Assembly: GCA_027449965.1 (NCBI GenBank)
Contig: DAIDKP010000016.1
Span: forward strand, 1 to 64,000
Reading direction: 5' to 3'
Source of the DNA: Acidobacteriaceae bacterium
GTDB lineage: Bacteria; Acidobacteriota; Terriglobia; Terriglobales; Acidobacteriaceae
DNA length: 64,000 nt
Both the position numbers and the translations under genes were made by a program. This document shows, piece by piece, positions 38,832 to 48,761 of this stretch. Within the stretch, counting starts at the first letter, position 1. The number at the start of each line of letters is the position of its first letter. The notes under the pieces are model-generated. The model did no database searches and was not told the DNA's origin. It saw only the letters and a list, made by a program, of their open reading frames with translations.

Positions 38832-40379
38832 TCACAGTTTGCGCCAGGCGCGATGTTCGCGCTCCAGCAGGAGTTCAGCACAATCCGGTCCCCAGCTTCC
38901 AGCAAAGTAGTTGGGGAACGCATCGGGAACCTTTGCAGCCCAGGCTTGCAGAATCGGCGTATACAGCGTCCAGGTAGTCTCGACACCATCGCGATGAGCA
39001 AACAGCGTCTGGTCGCCCAGCATCGCGTCCATGAGCAGCCGCTCGTAACCGTTCGCAGTGGACTTGCCAAAGGCGGAGGCATAATCGAAATCCATGGTGA
39101 CCGGGCAAACGGAGATACTTTGCGTAGTCGGCACCTTGGCCCCGAAGCGGAGAGAGATACCTTCGTCCGGCTGGATGCGGATGGTCAGAACATTTGGCTC
39201 AATTTCGCTGCAAGCCCCACCGACTGTGCTGCGATTGAAGAGCATAAGCGGGGGCTGCTTGAACTGGATGCTGATCTCCGTTGCGCGGCGCTTGAGACGC
39301 TTGCCGGCACGCAGATAGAACGGGACTCCGGCCCAGCGCCAGTTGTCAATCTCCAGCCGCATCGCCGCAAAGGTCTCGGTCTGGGATTCAGGATCGACGC
39401 GGTCTTCTTCCCGATAGCCCTTGACCATTGCTCCATCGACCTTGCCCGGCCCGTACTGACCGCGAACGGCGTTTTTGATGGGAATGGCGGGAATCGCCTG
39501 CCAGGCTTTGAGCTTTTCGCGGCGCACGCTTTCAGCCTCGAACGAGACCGGCGGCTCCATGGCGACAAAGCTCAGCAATTCCATCACATGGTTCTGCACC
39601 ACATCGCGCAAGGCACCGGCTTTTTCATAAAACGGCCCGCGGCCCTCGACTCCAAGTGTCTCTGCTGCGGTGATCTGCACGTTGTCAATGTAGTTGCGAT
39701 TCCAGATCGGCTCGAAGATCCCGTTGCCAAAGCGAAAAACCAGGATGTTCTGGACCGTTTCCTTGCCCAGATAATGGTCGATGCGAAAGACCTGACGCTC
39801 ATCGAAGACCGCATTGACGCGGCGATTGAGTTCTTTGGCCGATTCAAGGTCATGACCAAACGGTTTTTCGATCACAGTGCGGACAGTGCCCTGCTCAGGA
39901 TTGGCCATGCCGTGCGCACCAAGACTCTCGATGATCTCCGCAAAATACTCTGGCGCAGTGGCAAGATAGAAAAGGCGATTCCCTCCAATGCCGGATTCTT
40001 TTGCGATCCGGTCCAACTCGGCCTTGAGGCCAATGTAGCCGTTTGGATCGTCAAAGTTCATCGAAAAGTAATGCACCTTCTTCATGAACGATTCCAGTTT
40101 CGGATCGTCTGCCGTCACATCACCAAAGTCCAGGATGCCCTCGCGCATATCGGCAGCAAACTCATCGCCAAGCGGACGACGAGCAACGCCAACAATCGCG
40201 AATTGCTGCGGCAGCAGATTGACCTGCTCCAGGTGAAAGAGAGCCGGAAGCAGCTTGCGCTTGGTCAGGTCACCCGAAGCGCCAAAGATGATGAGGATCG
40301 TTGGCTCCGGAATGCGCTCATGCGGATCCGGCATCTTCGAGAGGTCTTCAGCGCTGATTTTTACTTGAGTGGTCGCCAT
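38832..40379 (-). CDS. zwf: glucose-6-phosphate 1-dehydrogenase
   Basis: A 515-residue enzyme oxidising glucose 6-phosphate to 6-phosphogluconolactone. The nucleotide site is IIFGASGDLTKRKLLPALF; an Arg/Lys-rich end of that motif is compatible with NADP binding. The active-site block RIDHYLGKETVQN contains the catalytic-site Asp-His, and EKPFGHDLESAKELN also matches. Length is normal. The complementary strand has an unusually long open frame (38562-40631), judged to be a codon-bias artefact. Confidence 0.97.
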   Translation of the reverse strand: MATTQVKISAEDLSKMPDPHERIPEPTILIIFGASGDLTKRKLLPALFHLEQVNLLPQQFAIVGVARRPLGDEFAADMREGILDFGDVTADDPKLESFMKKVHYFSMNFDDPNGYIGLKAELDRIAKESGIGGNRLFYLATAPEYFAEIIESLGAHGMANPEQGTVRTVIEKPFGHDLESAKELNRRVNAVFDERQVFRIDHYLGKETVQNILVFRFGNGIFEPIWNRNYIDNVQITAAETLGVEGRGPFYEKAGALRDVVQNHVMELLSFVAMEPPVSFEAESVRREKLKAWQAIPAIPIKNAVRGQYGPGKVDGAMVKGYREEDRVDPESQTETFAAMRLEIDNWRWAGVPFYLRAGKRLKRRATEISIQFKQPPLMLFNRSTVGGACSEIEPNVLTIRIQPDEGISLRFGAKVPTTQSISVCPVTMDFDYASAFGKSTANGYERLLMDAMLGDQTLFAHRDGVETTWTLYTPILQAWAAKVPDAFPNYFAGSWGPDCAELLLEREHRAWRKL

Positions 40380-40451
40380 ATCTTTGTCCTTTCCGGCGTT
40401 CTCGCATTGCGGTGGATCGTTACATCAGGAAGAACTTTCGCGAATCGACAC

Positions 40452-41357
40452 TCAGTTCTTCTTGATCGCATGGCCACCGAAAGCATTGCGCATAATGGAG
40501 AGCATACGGTCAGTGAAGTTATTTTCTTCACGCGAACGAATGCGGCGAATGAGGCTTTCCGTGATGACCGGCGCCGAGACGTTCAGGTCAATCGCCTCAA
40601 ACACGGTCCAACGGCCTTCGCCAGAGTCTGAGACATACGCTTCAAGTCCGTCGAGCGTGGGATTCTGCTTGAGCGCGTCGGCGGTGAGGTCGAGCAGCCA
40701 GCTTCGCACGACACTCCCGTAGCGCCATATCTCAGCGATCTGAGGCAGATTCAGGTCAAGAGATTCTTTCTTTTCCATGATCGTGAATCCCTCGGCGTAG
40801 GCCTGCATCAGGCCGTACTCAATGCCATTGTGAACCATCTTGACAAAATGGCCCGCACCCGCTGGACCGACATGTCCCCAGCCCTGATTGGCAGAAGGAG
40901 CAAGCGCCTCGAAGATCGGTCGCAGGCGCTCGACGGGAGCTTTATCTCCACCAATCATCATGCTGTAGCCCTCTTTAAGTCCCCACACACCGCCGGACGT
41001 GCCCACATCCACGAAGTTGAAGCCCTTGGCCGTGACCTCGGCGTGGCGACGGATGGAGTCCTTGTAGTTGGAGTTGCCGCCGTCAATCAGCGTATCTCCG
41101 GGAGCGAGAAAGGGCTCAAGCTTGGCAATGGTCTCGTCGACCGGCGCGCCCGAGGGAACCATGATCCAGATGGCACGGGGCGCGTCGAGCTTCTTCACCA
41201 GGTCTTCCAGGCTTGCAGCTCCAACATTTCCCGTGGCCGCAAGCTTTGCGACTGCTTCCTGACTGAAATCAAAACCAACCACCTGATGGCCGCCCAGACG
41301 CAGCCTCTCGGCCATGTTGCCGCCCATCTTGCCCAGACCAATCAATCCAAGTTGCAT
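40452..41357 (-). CDS. gnd: 6-phosphogluconate dehydrogenase, short NAD-type
   Basis: A 301-residue decarboxylating dehydrogenase that makes ribulose 5-phosphate. LGLIGLGKMGGNMAERL is the dinucleotide motif. The second strand ends in VVGFDFS; the acidic Asp30 in place of the Asn-Arg-Thr of NADP enzymes suggests NAD use. VDVGTSGGVWGLKEGYSMMIGG and FVKMVHNGIEYGLMQ contain substrate-binding and catalytic Lys-His-Asn residues. The short length matches the GntZ/YqeC subfamily rather than the ~470-residue form. It lies 72 bases upstream of zwf. Confidence 0.93.
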   Translation of the reverse strand: MQLGLIGLGKMGGNMAERLRLGGHQVVGFDFSQEAVAKLAATGNVGAASLEDLVKKLDAPRAIWIMVPSGAPVDETIAKLEPFLAPGDTLIDGGNSNYKDSIRRHAEVTAKGFNFVDVGTSGGVWGLKEGYSMMIGGDKAPVERLRPIFEALAPSANQGWGHVGPAGAGHFVKMVHNGIEYGLMQAYAEGFTIMEKKESLDLNLPQIAEIWRYGSVVRSWLLDLTADALKQNPTLDGLEAYVSDSGEGRWTVFEAIDLNVSAPVITESLIRRIRSREENNFTDRMLSIMRNAFGGHAIKKN

Positions 41358-41455
41358 GTGATCCTCTCCTTCGTGCTGGCTATCATCAGCGTTCCATCCT
41401 GAAAGACTGTTTTTTCAGGACAACTAGCGGCCCAAGCCTGCCGCAACGTTACCAT

Positions 41456-42109
41456 CTATAAAATTCCCTGTGCGGTCAAAGCCGCCTGGAGATTCGCTTC
41501 CCCCGTGAACCGAATCGCTTGCATGCCGGCCTCACGGGCTGCTTCCACATTCTCTTCGCGATCATCAATAAACAATACACTTCGCCCTGAAACACTCAGA
41601 ATATCCAGAGCGCGTTGGTAAATTGCCCTGTCCGGCTTGCGTAGACCAAGATAACAGGAGCTGAACTGCAAACGCACCAGGGAGCCAATGCCAAATGCAG
41701 CCATGCGATGCTCATGCAGATCGCGTGATTCATTGTTGAGCAGCCCAAGCATCACACGCCCTGCCATCACCTGTTTGGATGCCGCAAGAACCTCCAGGGT
41801 TCGCTGAGCACTATTCTGCAAGGGCAATGAAACTGCCTGCATCTGCGCATAAAACTGATCCCGCGTGAAAGACCGCGCAGCAAAAAAGACCACCTGGTCC
41901 AGATATTGGCTGGTTGGAATCGCATCCCGCTCCCAGGCGTCGTTTGGCTCTGGGTGGCGAGCTTCGATCGCAGACTGCTCTTCAGCGGTAAGACCGAAGT
42001 GCGCGTAAACTGCTGCGCGCTCGCGGTGATCCCATCCGTTGGTGAGCAAGACACCGCCCACATCAAAGAGAATGACCGTGACTTTGGAATCGGCGGGGAA
42101 GTCGCTCAT
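41456..42109 (-). CDS. HAD-superfamily hydrolase
   Basis: A 217-residue HAD phosphatase. Motif I is ILFDVGGVLL: the nucleophile Asp is present, but the usual second Asp of DxD is Gly, which is seen in some YihX-type and dehalogenase-like HADs. Motif II is LLNNES, the motif III Lys is in LRKPDRAIYQRAL, and motif IV is VLFIDDREENVEAA. It has a helical cap between motifs I and II. The substrate is unknown; its place between gnd and rpiB suggests a sugar phosphate, but this is only context. ATG at 42109. Confidence 0.85.
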   Translation of the reverse strand: MSDFPADSKVTVILFDVGGVLLTNGWDHRERAAVYAHFGLTAEEQSAIEARHPEPNDAWERDAIPTSQYLDQVVFFAARSFTRDQFYAQMQAVSLPLQNSAQRTLEVLAASKQVMAGRVMLGLLNNESRDLHEHRMAAFGIGSLVRLQFSSCYLGLRKPDRAIYQRALDILSVSGRSVLFIDDREENVEAAREAGMQAIRFTGEANLQAALTAQGIL

Positions 42110-42144
42110 AGGTCTCCAGGCGAGCTGGGCGGGCCAATGCCCGG

Positions 42145-42606
42145 TTAGAGTTCCTTTGCATATTTCGCTTCGATAGCACGCACCTTGTTAAAGCGCCGCA
42201 CAAAGCGCTCCTCATTCGCGCCAAACTTTGCACCAACATAGGCATCGACAACATCCAACGCGGCAGCCGAACCGATAATGCGCGCACCGAGCACCAGCAC
42301 ATTCATATCATCGTGCTCCACCCCCTGATGCGCCGAGTAGTGATCGTGACAAATGCCTGCGCGAATTCCGGGAATCTTGTTGGCCGCTACACAGACGCCA
42401 ACGCCAGAGCCGCAGATGAGAATTCCTCGCGAAGCTACGCCTGCCCGGATGGCCTCCCCGACAGCCTCAGCCGCGTCCGGATAATCCGATGGCTCGGTGC
42501 TGTGAACACCAAGATCGACAACCTCATGGCCGGACTTGTTCAGATACTCTCTCAACTCTTCTTTGAGCGGAAATCCGGCGTGATCGGAACCGATAACGAG
42601 TTTCAT
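42145..42606 (-). CDS. rpiB: ribose-5-phosphate isomerase B
   Basis: A 153-residue RpiB/LacAB-fold isomerase interconverting ribulose 5-phosphate and ribose 5-phosphate. IGSDHAGFPLKEELREYL and ICGSGVGVCVAANKIPGIRAGICHD carry the catalytic Cys and phosphate-binding residues. The stop-to-start distance to tkt is three bases (tkt stop at 42610), which shows tight co-transcription. It supplies pentose phosphate to the transketolase. Confidence 0.96.
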   Translation of the reverse strand: MKLVIGSDHAGFPLKEELREYLNKSGHEVVDLGVHSTEPSDYPDAAEAVGEAIRAGVASRGILICGSGVGVCVAANKIPGIRAGICHDHYSAHQGVEHDDMNVLVLGARIIGSAAALDVVDAYVGAKFGANEERFVRRFNKVRAIEAKYAKEL

Positions 42607-42609
42607 CGA

Positions 42610-44610
42610 CTAAGCCTTTCCGAGCAGATTTTTGGCTGTGGCGGCAACATTCTCCGCCGTGAAGCCAAACTCGGTGAGGATGCGTTTCGCAGGTGCGGAC
42701 GCTCCAAAGTGATCCAGCCCTATGACCGCACCATCGGTACCGACATACTTCCACCAGCCCAGCGTGGAGCCGGCTTCAATGGCGACTTTGGGAACTCCAG
42801 GCGTCAGAACCGAGGAGCGATACGCTGCCGATTGCTCTTCGAATATCTTCCAGCTTGGCAGTGAGACGACGCGAGCTGCGATGCCTTCAGCTGCCAGCAG
42901 CTTCACCGCATCGACTGCCTGCCAAAGCTCGGAACCGGTGCCCATCAAAATCACATCGGGCTTTGGCGCATCTGCAACAACGTATCCGCCCTTGCTTACA
43001 CCGCCATAGACGTCGATCACCGCCGTGTCAAGGATGGGGAGATCCTGACGCGTGAGCGCCATGAAACAAGGGCTGTTTCGCTCCAGCGCCAGCCTCCAGC
43101 AGGCAGCGGTCTCATTGGCGTCAGCAGGTCGAAAATCCGTCATGCCAGGAACTGCACGTAACGCCATCAGATGCTCGATAGGCTCGTGCGTAGGGCCGTC
43201 TTCGCCTACAGCAATGGAGTCATGTGTAAAGACGAAAAGCGAGTGAACACCCATCAACGCGGAGAGACGCATGGCGGGCTTGCAGTAGTCGCTGAAGACG
43301 AAGAAGGTGGAACCAAAGGGCAGTAGCCCGCCGTGTGCGGCCATGCCGTTGACCGCTGCGGACATGGCAAACTCGCGAACGCCAAAGAAGACGTTGCGCC
43401 CGGCAGGATCGGCATGGAAGCTGGGGCTGTCCTTGAAGATGGTCTTCGTGGAGCTGGTCAGGTCTGCGGCTCCGCCGAAAAGTTCGGGAACCACCGGGGC
43501 CAGAGCATTGAGTACGGCGCCGCCGGCATTGCGTGTCGCCTGAGGCTTGTCGGTCGGGAAGACGGGTATCGCTTTCTCCCAGCCTGGCTTGCGCTGGTTG
43601 GCAAAGACGCGCTCGAACTCAGCGGCAAGCTCCGGATGAGCAGCCTTGTAACGCGAGAAAAGTTCGCTCCATGCTGCTTCACTGGCTTTGCCTCGATCGA
43701 TAGCCTGGCGCCAGTTGGCCAGGGCGGCATCCGGCAGCACAAAACTCTGATCCTCGGGGAAGCCGAAGAACTTTTTGGTCGCCGCAACGTTTTCCGCCCC
43801 AAGAGCCTCGCCGTGAACGTTCTTCGTGCCAGCCTTGGGACTCCCGTAACCGATCACCGTTCGAACGCCAATCAGCGTGGGCTTGGTCGTCTCTGCCTGA
43901 GCGGTGGCCACGGCTGCGGCCAGTGCATCCAGGTCGTTACCATCGGCAACTCGCAAAACCTGCCATCCGTAGGCCTCAAAGCGCTTGTAGGAGTCTTCCG
44001 TGAAACTCAGGCTTGTGGGACCATCGAGTGAGATCAGATTGTCGTCATAAAAGAAAATCAGTTTGCCAAGACCCAGCGTTCCAGCCAGCGACGCCGCCTC
44101 ATGCGAAACGCCTTCCATCAGGTCGCCATCGCCCAACAGTCCGTAGGTGTGATGATCCACAACCTCAAAGCCGGGACGATTGTATGTAGCCGCCAGATGC
44201 CGCTCCGCCAACGCCATTCCAACCGCCATCGCGAAGCCCTGTCCGAGCGGGCCGGTAGTGACCTCGACGCCATCGGTGTGGCCAAACTCGGGATGCCCTG
44301 GAGTCTTTGATCCCCACTGGCGAAAGCTTTGCATGTCTTCCAGCGTCAGCTTGTAGCCTGAAAGAAACAGCGAACCATACAGCAGCGTGGAGGCGTGACC
44401 ATTGGAAAGGATAAAGCGGTCCCGATCCGCCCAGCGGGAGTGTGCGGGATTGTGCTTCATCACACGGCTGTAAAGCAGATACGCGATCGGAGCACAACCA
44501 AGCGGCGCACCTGGATGTCCGCTGTTTGCCTTCTGCACGGCGTCAACGGCCAGCAGGCGCAGCGTATTGATCGAAAGCTGATCAAGATCAGAACCGTGAG
44601 AAGACATCAT
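42610..44610 (-). CDS. tkt: transketolase
   Basis: A 666-residue thiamine-diphosphate enzyme transferring two-carbon units between pentose phosphates and other sugars. [19 protein letters not shown], the ThDP motif [34 protein letters not shown], and the C-terminal half [21 protein letters not shown] and [23 protein letters not shown] are all present. Two successive ATG codons start the frame; an AAGGA lies right before the first, so the second may be the real one. It is followed by rpiB and preceded by the GH15 gene 123 bases upstream. Confidence 0.97.
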   Translation of the reverse strand: MMSSHGSDLDQLSINTLRLLAVDAVQKANSGHPGAPLGCAPIAYLLYSRVMKHNPAHSRWADRDRFILSNGHASTLLYGSLFLSGYKLTLEDMQSFRQWGSKTPGHPEFGHTDGVEVTTGPLGQGFAMAVGMALAERHLAATYNRPGFEVVDHHTYGLLGDGDLMEGVSHEAASLAGTLGLGKLIFFYDDNLISLDGPTSLSFTEDSYKRFEAYGWQVLRVADGNDLDALAAAVATAQAETTKPTLIGVRTVIGYGSPKAGTKNVHGEALGAENVAATKKFFGFPEDQSFVLPDAALANWRQAIDRGKASEAAWSELFSRYKAAHPELAAEFERVFANQRKPGWEKAIPVFPTDKPQATRNAGGAVLNALAPVVPELFGGAADLTSSTKTIFKDSPSFHADPAGRNVFFGVREFAMSAAVNGMAAHGGLLPFGSTFFVFSDYCKPAMRLSALMGVHSLFVFTHDSIAVGEDGPTHEPIEHLMALRAVPGMTDFRPADANETAACWRLALERNSPCFMALTRQDLPILDTAVIDVYGGVSKGGYVVADAPKPDVILMGTGSELWQAVDAVKLLAAEGIAARVVSLPSWKIFEEQSAAYRSSVLTPGVPKVAIEAGSTLGWWKYVGTDGAVIGLDHFGASAPAKRILTEFGFTAENVAATAKNLLGKA

Positions 44611-44733
44611 TCCTTAAACCCTTTCCTGTTATGAGGGGAAGTTTCCCGCAAGCGCTTAAGTGGTCCGACCACTACGCCGCTCTCCTTGATCCTATGGAAG
44701 AACGGGCCGTCGTGGCCAGTAGCAATTCTCTTT

Positions 44734-47250
44734 TCAGCGTATCGCATTCAACGTTTCTTCTGGTTGCGCGAGCGATATTTTCTCTATTCGAACCGTGTGA
44801 TTTCGCCCCAGCCATGTGTTCGATTCCGGCCAGTAGAAGGTCAATTCAATCGGATCGCAGCCTTCCGATGGAACAATATCCACCACAAATCCGAGTTCAC
44901 TCATATTACGCCCGGTCGAGACATGCCGACTCTTCCATTGGTCATCGGTCCAGATCAATTCAAACTCGCGATCATCAAGGACTCGTAGCGTAGTGCCCGG
45001 AGGTATTCGCTGGATAGGTCGCCGCAGGCTGAAGAACTCAAGTCGTTTCGCATGGGTCTGGCCCAGAGCATGGTCATGCTCTCGCAGTCGGCAGCCATAA
45101 CGCTGATACACCGGCTCGATGCGATCATAGACCTGTCCGTCGAGAGCCGAGCGGAGCAGCTTGAGATACTCCGCGTGTGCCCAGACAAGTGGACAAGCTG
45201 ACCCAGCAGGGCGGCCCTGAATCAGACCGCGCTCCGGGCGATCCGCTTCGTCCCAGACCTGCTCGGGCATCATCAGACCCGCTGTCGCAAAACCTTCGTA
45301 GGTGTGAATGAGATGGTCGATCGGGCGTCCTGCTGCCAGTTCGTAGTGGGCGCGCTCTCCCGTCAACAACGGCCAGACGCGACCCTTTCCAGTGCCATGG
45401 TACGCACCACCTGCTTCGGTCTGCCCATAACCATCCCAGTTGTAACGTATCCAGCCAGCTCCTTGCGGCAGTTCTCGTCGCAGTGCAGCATCGACCACCT
45501 TCAGCGAATCGACGATGAGCGGGTCGTGAGGATTGCGCACGCCATAGCGGACGAGCTCCAAAAACCCTGCGTCGATGATCTCGCGTGCTTCAAACTCATA
45601 ACGCGTTCCAGCCGGCCGATTGCTTAGATGGATTGTCTCCGCCCCCGCACCCTCGCAATCATAAGCGTCGCCTGTCTCTGGAGGGCGAATGCGCATGTAG
45701 TGACGTGGCACCTCAGCCAGAATGACCCCAGCGTTGGTTACGGTCCAGTCTTCCAGATGGCTTTCAATCCAGTCGGCAAACTCTTCCAGAAAATCCGCCT
45801 GTTCGTCAGACTGATGAGCACGACATATCTCCGCCGCACAGATAAGCCCCGCGATGACGGCGGCAAGGGTGGAAGGCGAGTAACCACTGTTCTCTTCCCA
45901 GCGCTCCTGATGCGTGATCGGCGCATGACGAACAAGGAAACCGGCCGCGCGCTCAACAAAGGCAAGCACATTCCAGTTGCCCAGGCCATTGAGCTTCCAC
46001 AGTCGCCATGTGAGGATGAGCGGAAAAGCAACTTCATCGAGTTGCACACCCTTCCAGTAAGGTCGTCCATCAATCCAGAAGTTCTGATAGAAACCACCAT
46101 CGGGTCGCTGGGTGCAGGCCAGGTAAACAAGCGCCCGACGCGCGGTGTCCAGGCGTCCACAGGCCAGCAGCGCCGTCGCTGTCTGAACCATGTCACGCGT
46201 CCAGACAAGGTGATATCCACCCAGATCGTCGTCTCCCTTCGCCTGTCCCCAGGGAATGGAGGCAGAGGCGACAAAGGCACCCGAGTAGGTCTTGTCTTCG
46301 TGAGCAAGCAGAATATTGTGGCTGGTCTGCATCAGGCGTCCGCGGTCACCCGTGACTGTGGCTAACTTGAACGGACTGGCAGCACGCTGCCACTGCTCCA
46401 GAAATCGATCCCGATTGCTGGCGAAGGGCGTCGAGAGTGCGCCGAGCGTCTTGGCCAGCGCAGAGTGACGCGTACTGGCGATCCCAATGCCAAGCGTGAA
46501 GCTGCGTCGGTTGCGAAGATCAAGTTCAGCCATCAGCGCGATGTTGCCGTTGGTGGCCGATCCAAACTCCCAATCCATCCGGAAGTTGCTCATCAGGTCG
46601 TGCCAGCCGTCGCTGGAGCCGACAAAGCCGCAGCTCGCCTTCAAGAAGCCGCAATCCGAGGAAAGCACCAGCGCCCAGTGATTCTTCCAGGCAAGAAAGA
46701 CCTTCTGACCGGCAAGATCCATGACCCGAGCCGAGTTCCCTGCTCCGCCTCCGTCCAGATGTGGCGCCAGTAAGGCATAAACATGCAGCTTGTCCAGAAA
46801 CTCGTCGCTTCCATTTGGACCAGCCTCGAGCGTCACGTTCATCAGAACGACGCTATGGTGCGGGTCACAGATAATCTCCTTTACAAGCTGATACCGACCC
46901 TGCCGATCTCGATTCGTATATCGAACACCAAGCGCCTCTGAGTGGATGTACTCGAAGTGAGGATCGAGATCACGCTTTTCTTCATGAACAAAACTCTCGC
47001 CATCTGTGACCAGCAGGCCAAGGTCACGCATCTGGGGATGATCGATATTCGGATGGTAAATCTCGTTTATGATGCCGTGAGAAACCGTGAACCAGATGCG
47101 ACTCGAGGCGGAGTATGCCGTTCCCACTGCATCTTTGACGCTGGAAGTCCAGCGCGGTTCGGCTCCAGGCTGTCCAGGCGCTTCCCCATCCTGCACTAAC
47201 CATCGATAAAGCGATTCGTCTTCTGGGGCCTGCTTCGATGCTTCGTTCAC
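44734..47250 (-). CDS. GH15 glucoamylase-type glucan hydrolase (cytoplasmic)
   Basis: An 838-residue protein with an N-terminal beta-sandwich (about 30-290, starting DAVGTAYSASSRIWFTVSHGIINEIYHPNIDHPQMRDLG) and a GH15 (alpha/alpha)6 barrel (about 300-715). Glu residues expected in catalysis are in RWEENSGYSPSTLAAVIAGL and PEQVWDEADRPERG. A further C-terminal ~110 residues form another beta domain. It releases glucose from alpha-glucans; related bacterial GH15 enzymes act on dextran or trehalose, so the linkage is uncertain. No signal peptide is visible, which points to intracellular glycogen or maltodextrin. The GTG at 47250 has AAGGA six bases upstream. First gene of the carbon block. Confidence 0.9.
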   Translation of the reverse strand: MNEASKQAPEDESLYRWLVQDGEAPGQPGAEPRWTSSVKDAVGTAYSASSRIWFTVSHGIINEIYHPNIDHPQMRDLGLLVTDGESFVHEEKRDLDPHFEYIHSEALGVRYTNRDRQGRYQLVKEIICDPHHSVVLMNVTLEAGPNGSDEFLDKLHVYALLAPHLDGGGAGNSARVMDLAGQKVFLAWKNHWALVLSSDCGFLKASCGFVGSSDGWHDLMSNFRMDWEFGSATNGNIALMAELDLRNRRSFTLGIGIASTRHSALAKTLGALSTPFASNRDRFLEQWQRAASPFKLATVTGDRGRLMQTSHNILLAHEDKTYSGAFVASASIPWGQAKGDDDLGGYHLVWTRDMVQTATALLACGRLDTARRALVYLACTQRPDGGFYQNFWIDGRPYWKGVQLDEVAFPLILTWRLWKLNGLGNWNVLAFVERAAGFLVRHAPITHQERWEENSGYSPSTLAAVIAGLICAAEICRAHQSDEQADFLEEFADWIESHLEDWTVTNAGVILAEVPRHYMRIRPPETGDAYDCEGAGAETIHLSNRPAGTRYEFEAREIIDAGFLELVRYGVRNPHDPLIVDSLKVVDAALRRELPQGAGWIRYNWDGYGQTEAGGAYHGTGKGRVWPLLTGERAHYELAAGRPIDHLIHTYEGFATAGLMMPEQVWDEADRPERGLIQGRPAGSACPLVWAHAEYLKLLRSALDGQVYDRIEPVYQRYGCRLREHDHALGQTHAKRLEFFSLRRPIQRIPPGTTLRVLDDREFELIWTDDQWKSRHVSTGRNMSELGFVVDIVPSEGCDPIELTFYWPESNTWLGRNHTVRIEKISLAQPEETLNAIR

Positions 47251-47455
47251 AGTCAATCCTTTCGCGTTGCGATCCCTGGGGGAGAATACGCACATTCCCC
47301 CCTGAAACACAATGCTTTATTTGATCATCGACGAGCGGTGGAACAGATACCTTACAAAGTCCTTTGATGCTCCTTTTTTGGGAAGAGTTACAGACGCAAG
47401 GGCATTTGGACTCAAATGGAATCCATTTCGTAGACTCTTTCAGGATCTCTTTGGA

Positions 47456-48703
47456 TTACGACTCGGGAACGGGTGGCTGCATGAGCGACTGCGGATTCTT
47501 GTGTGATCGGGGAGGACGGACCAGGATGGGCAGCAACATCGAGATTGTCATCATGCCGGCAATGAGATGCAGGCCGCTACGATAATTACCACTGGAATCA
47601 TGCAAAGTTGCAGTCAGCATGGGGCCAAAAACGCTGGCAGCGCCCCAGGCAGTCAGCATCAATCCGTAGATTGGCCCGACATTTGCCGCGCCATAGTAAT
47701 CCGCCACAAAGGCTGGCATGGTGCCAAAGCCCCCGCCGTAACACATCAGAATCAGGAATGCGAGGATTGCAACCGCCCAACTTGCGGTAAACAGCGGAAG
47801 CAACCAGAAAAGCCCGATCTGGAGCGCAAACATCAAAACAAACGTCCATCGTCGCGTAATCACATCGGAGACTCCGGTCCAGAAGAAGCGCCCCGCAGCA
47901 TTCCCGACGCTGGCAACGCCCACCATAGCAGCAGCGATGATCGCCGAAGCACCCGTCAACTCCGAAAAGACAGGAGCCTCCTGTGAGATGAGCGAGATAC
48001 CCGCCGAGGTATTGAGAAATAGCAAGAGCCAAAGCGCCCACCACTGCCACGATCCAAGCGCTTCATAGAGCGTCCAGGAATGGGATGTTCGCTGCCGCTC
48101 GACGCGTACCGACGGCTTCCATCCTTCCGGGCGATACCCCACGGGGGGGTCCTGCATGAAGTATCCGCTCACCAGACCCAGGACCATAAATCCAAAACCA
48201 AGCCACGCAAAGGTGTGCAGCACTCCAACCACCTGAATCAGGCGTACAGCCAGCGGCGCAGTCACAAGCGCGCCTGCGCCAAAGCCGCATACGGCCAGTC
48301 CGGTAATGAACCCGCGACGATCCGGAAACCAGCGGACCAGCACTGCAACGGGAACGATATATCCGAATCCGAGTCCCACGCCACCAATCAGACCAAAGGT
48401 CAGGTAGAGCCAGCCCAGTCCGTGACTGGAAAAGCTCGCCAGCAATACGCCTAGCCCATAGAAGAACCCGCCCAACATCGCTACTGGTCGAGGACCGATG
48501 CGATTCATCCAAAAGCCACCTGCAAACGCAGCAATACCCAGCGTGAAAATAGCCACAGTAAACGCAAAGGTTACATCGGGAGTGGCCCAGTGAAACTGGT
48601 GTGTGAGCGGAGTCTTGAAAACGCTCCATGCATAAACGGAGCCAAGTGTCATCTGGAGCAGGAAACCTGCCAGCGCAATTCCCCAGCGATGAAATCGTGT
48701 CAC
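47456..48703 (-). CDS. MFS transporter of the oxalate/formate antiporter (OFA) family
   Basis: A 415-residue membrane protein with about 12 hydrophobic segments. It begins RWGIALAGFLLQMTLGSVYAWSVFKTPL, the OFA signature including GxxYAWSVF. GGVGLGFGYIVPVAVLVRWFPDRRGFITGLAV is the family's next block. The GTG at 48703 has a near-ideal AAGGAG five bases upstream and is preferred to the ATG at 48745. OFA members exchange oxalate, formate or other small carboxylates. It lies 58 bases downstream of the formate dehydrogenase-associated DUF1641 gene, so formate or oxalate is the likely substrate, but this is inferred from context. Confidence 0.9.
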   Translation of the reverse strand: MTRFHRWGIALAGFLLQMTLGSVYAWSVFKTPLTHQFHWATPDVTFAFTVAIFTLGIAAFAGGFWMNRIGPRPVAMLGGFFYGLGVLLASFSSHGLGWLYLTFGLIGGVGLGFGYIVPVAVLVRWFPDRRGFITGLAVCGFGAGALVTAPLAVRLIQVVGVLHTFAWLGFGFMVLGLVSGYFMQDPPVGYRPEGWKPSVRVERQRTSHSWTLYEALGSWQWWALWLLLFLNTSAGISLISQEAPVFSELTGASAIIAAAMVGVASVGNAAGRFFWTGVSDVITRRWTFVLMFALQIGLFWLLPLFTASWAVAILAFLILMCYGGGFGTMPAFVADYYGAANVGPIYGLMLTAWGAASVFGPMLTATLHDSSGNYRSGLHLIAGMMTISMLLPILVRPPRSHKNPQSLMQPPVPES

Positions 48704-48761
48704 ATGAACTCCTTGTTTCAAACTTGCTTCGTTTTTTGTTGACATTTTTTCAAGAGTTACT

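Noticed and set aside
38562..40631. A 689-codon open frame on the plus strand opposite zwf and pgl
   Set aside because: It lies fully antisense to two well-conserved genes, resembles no family, and is explained by codon bias that removes stops from the complementary strand.
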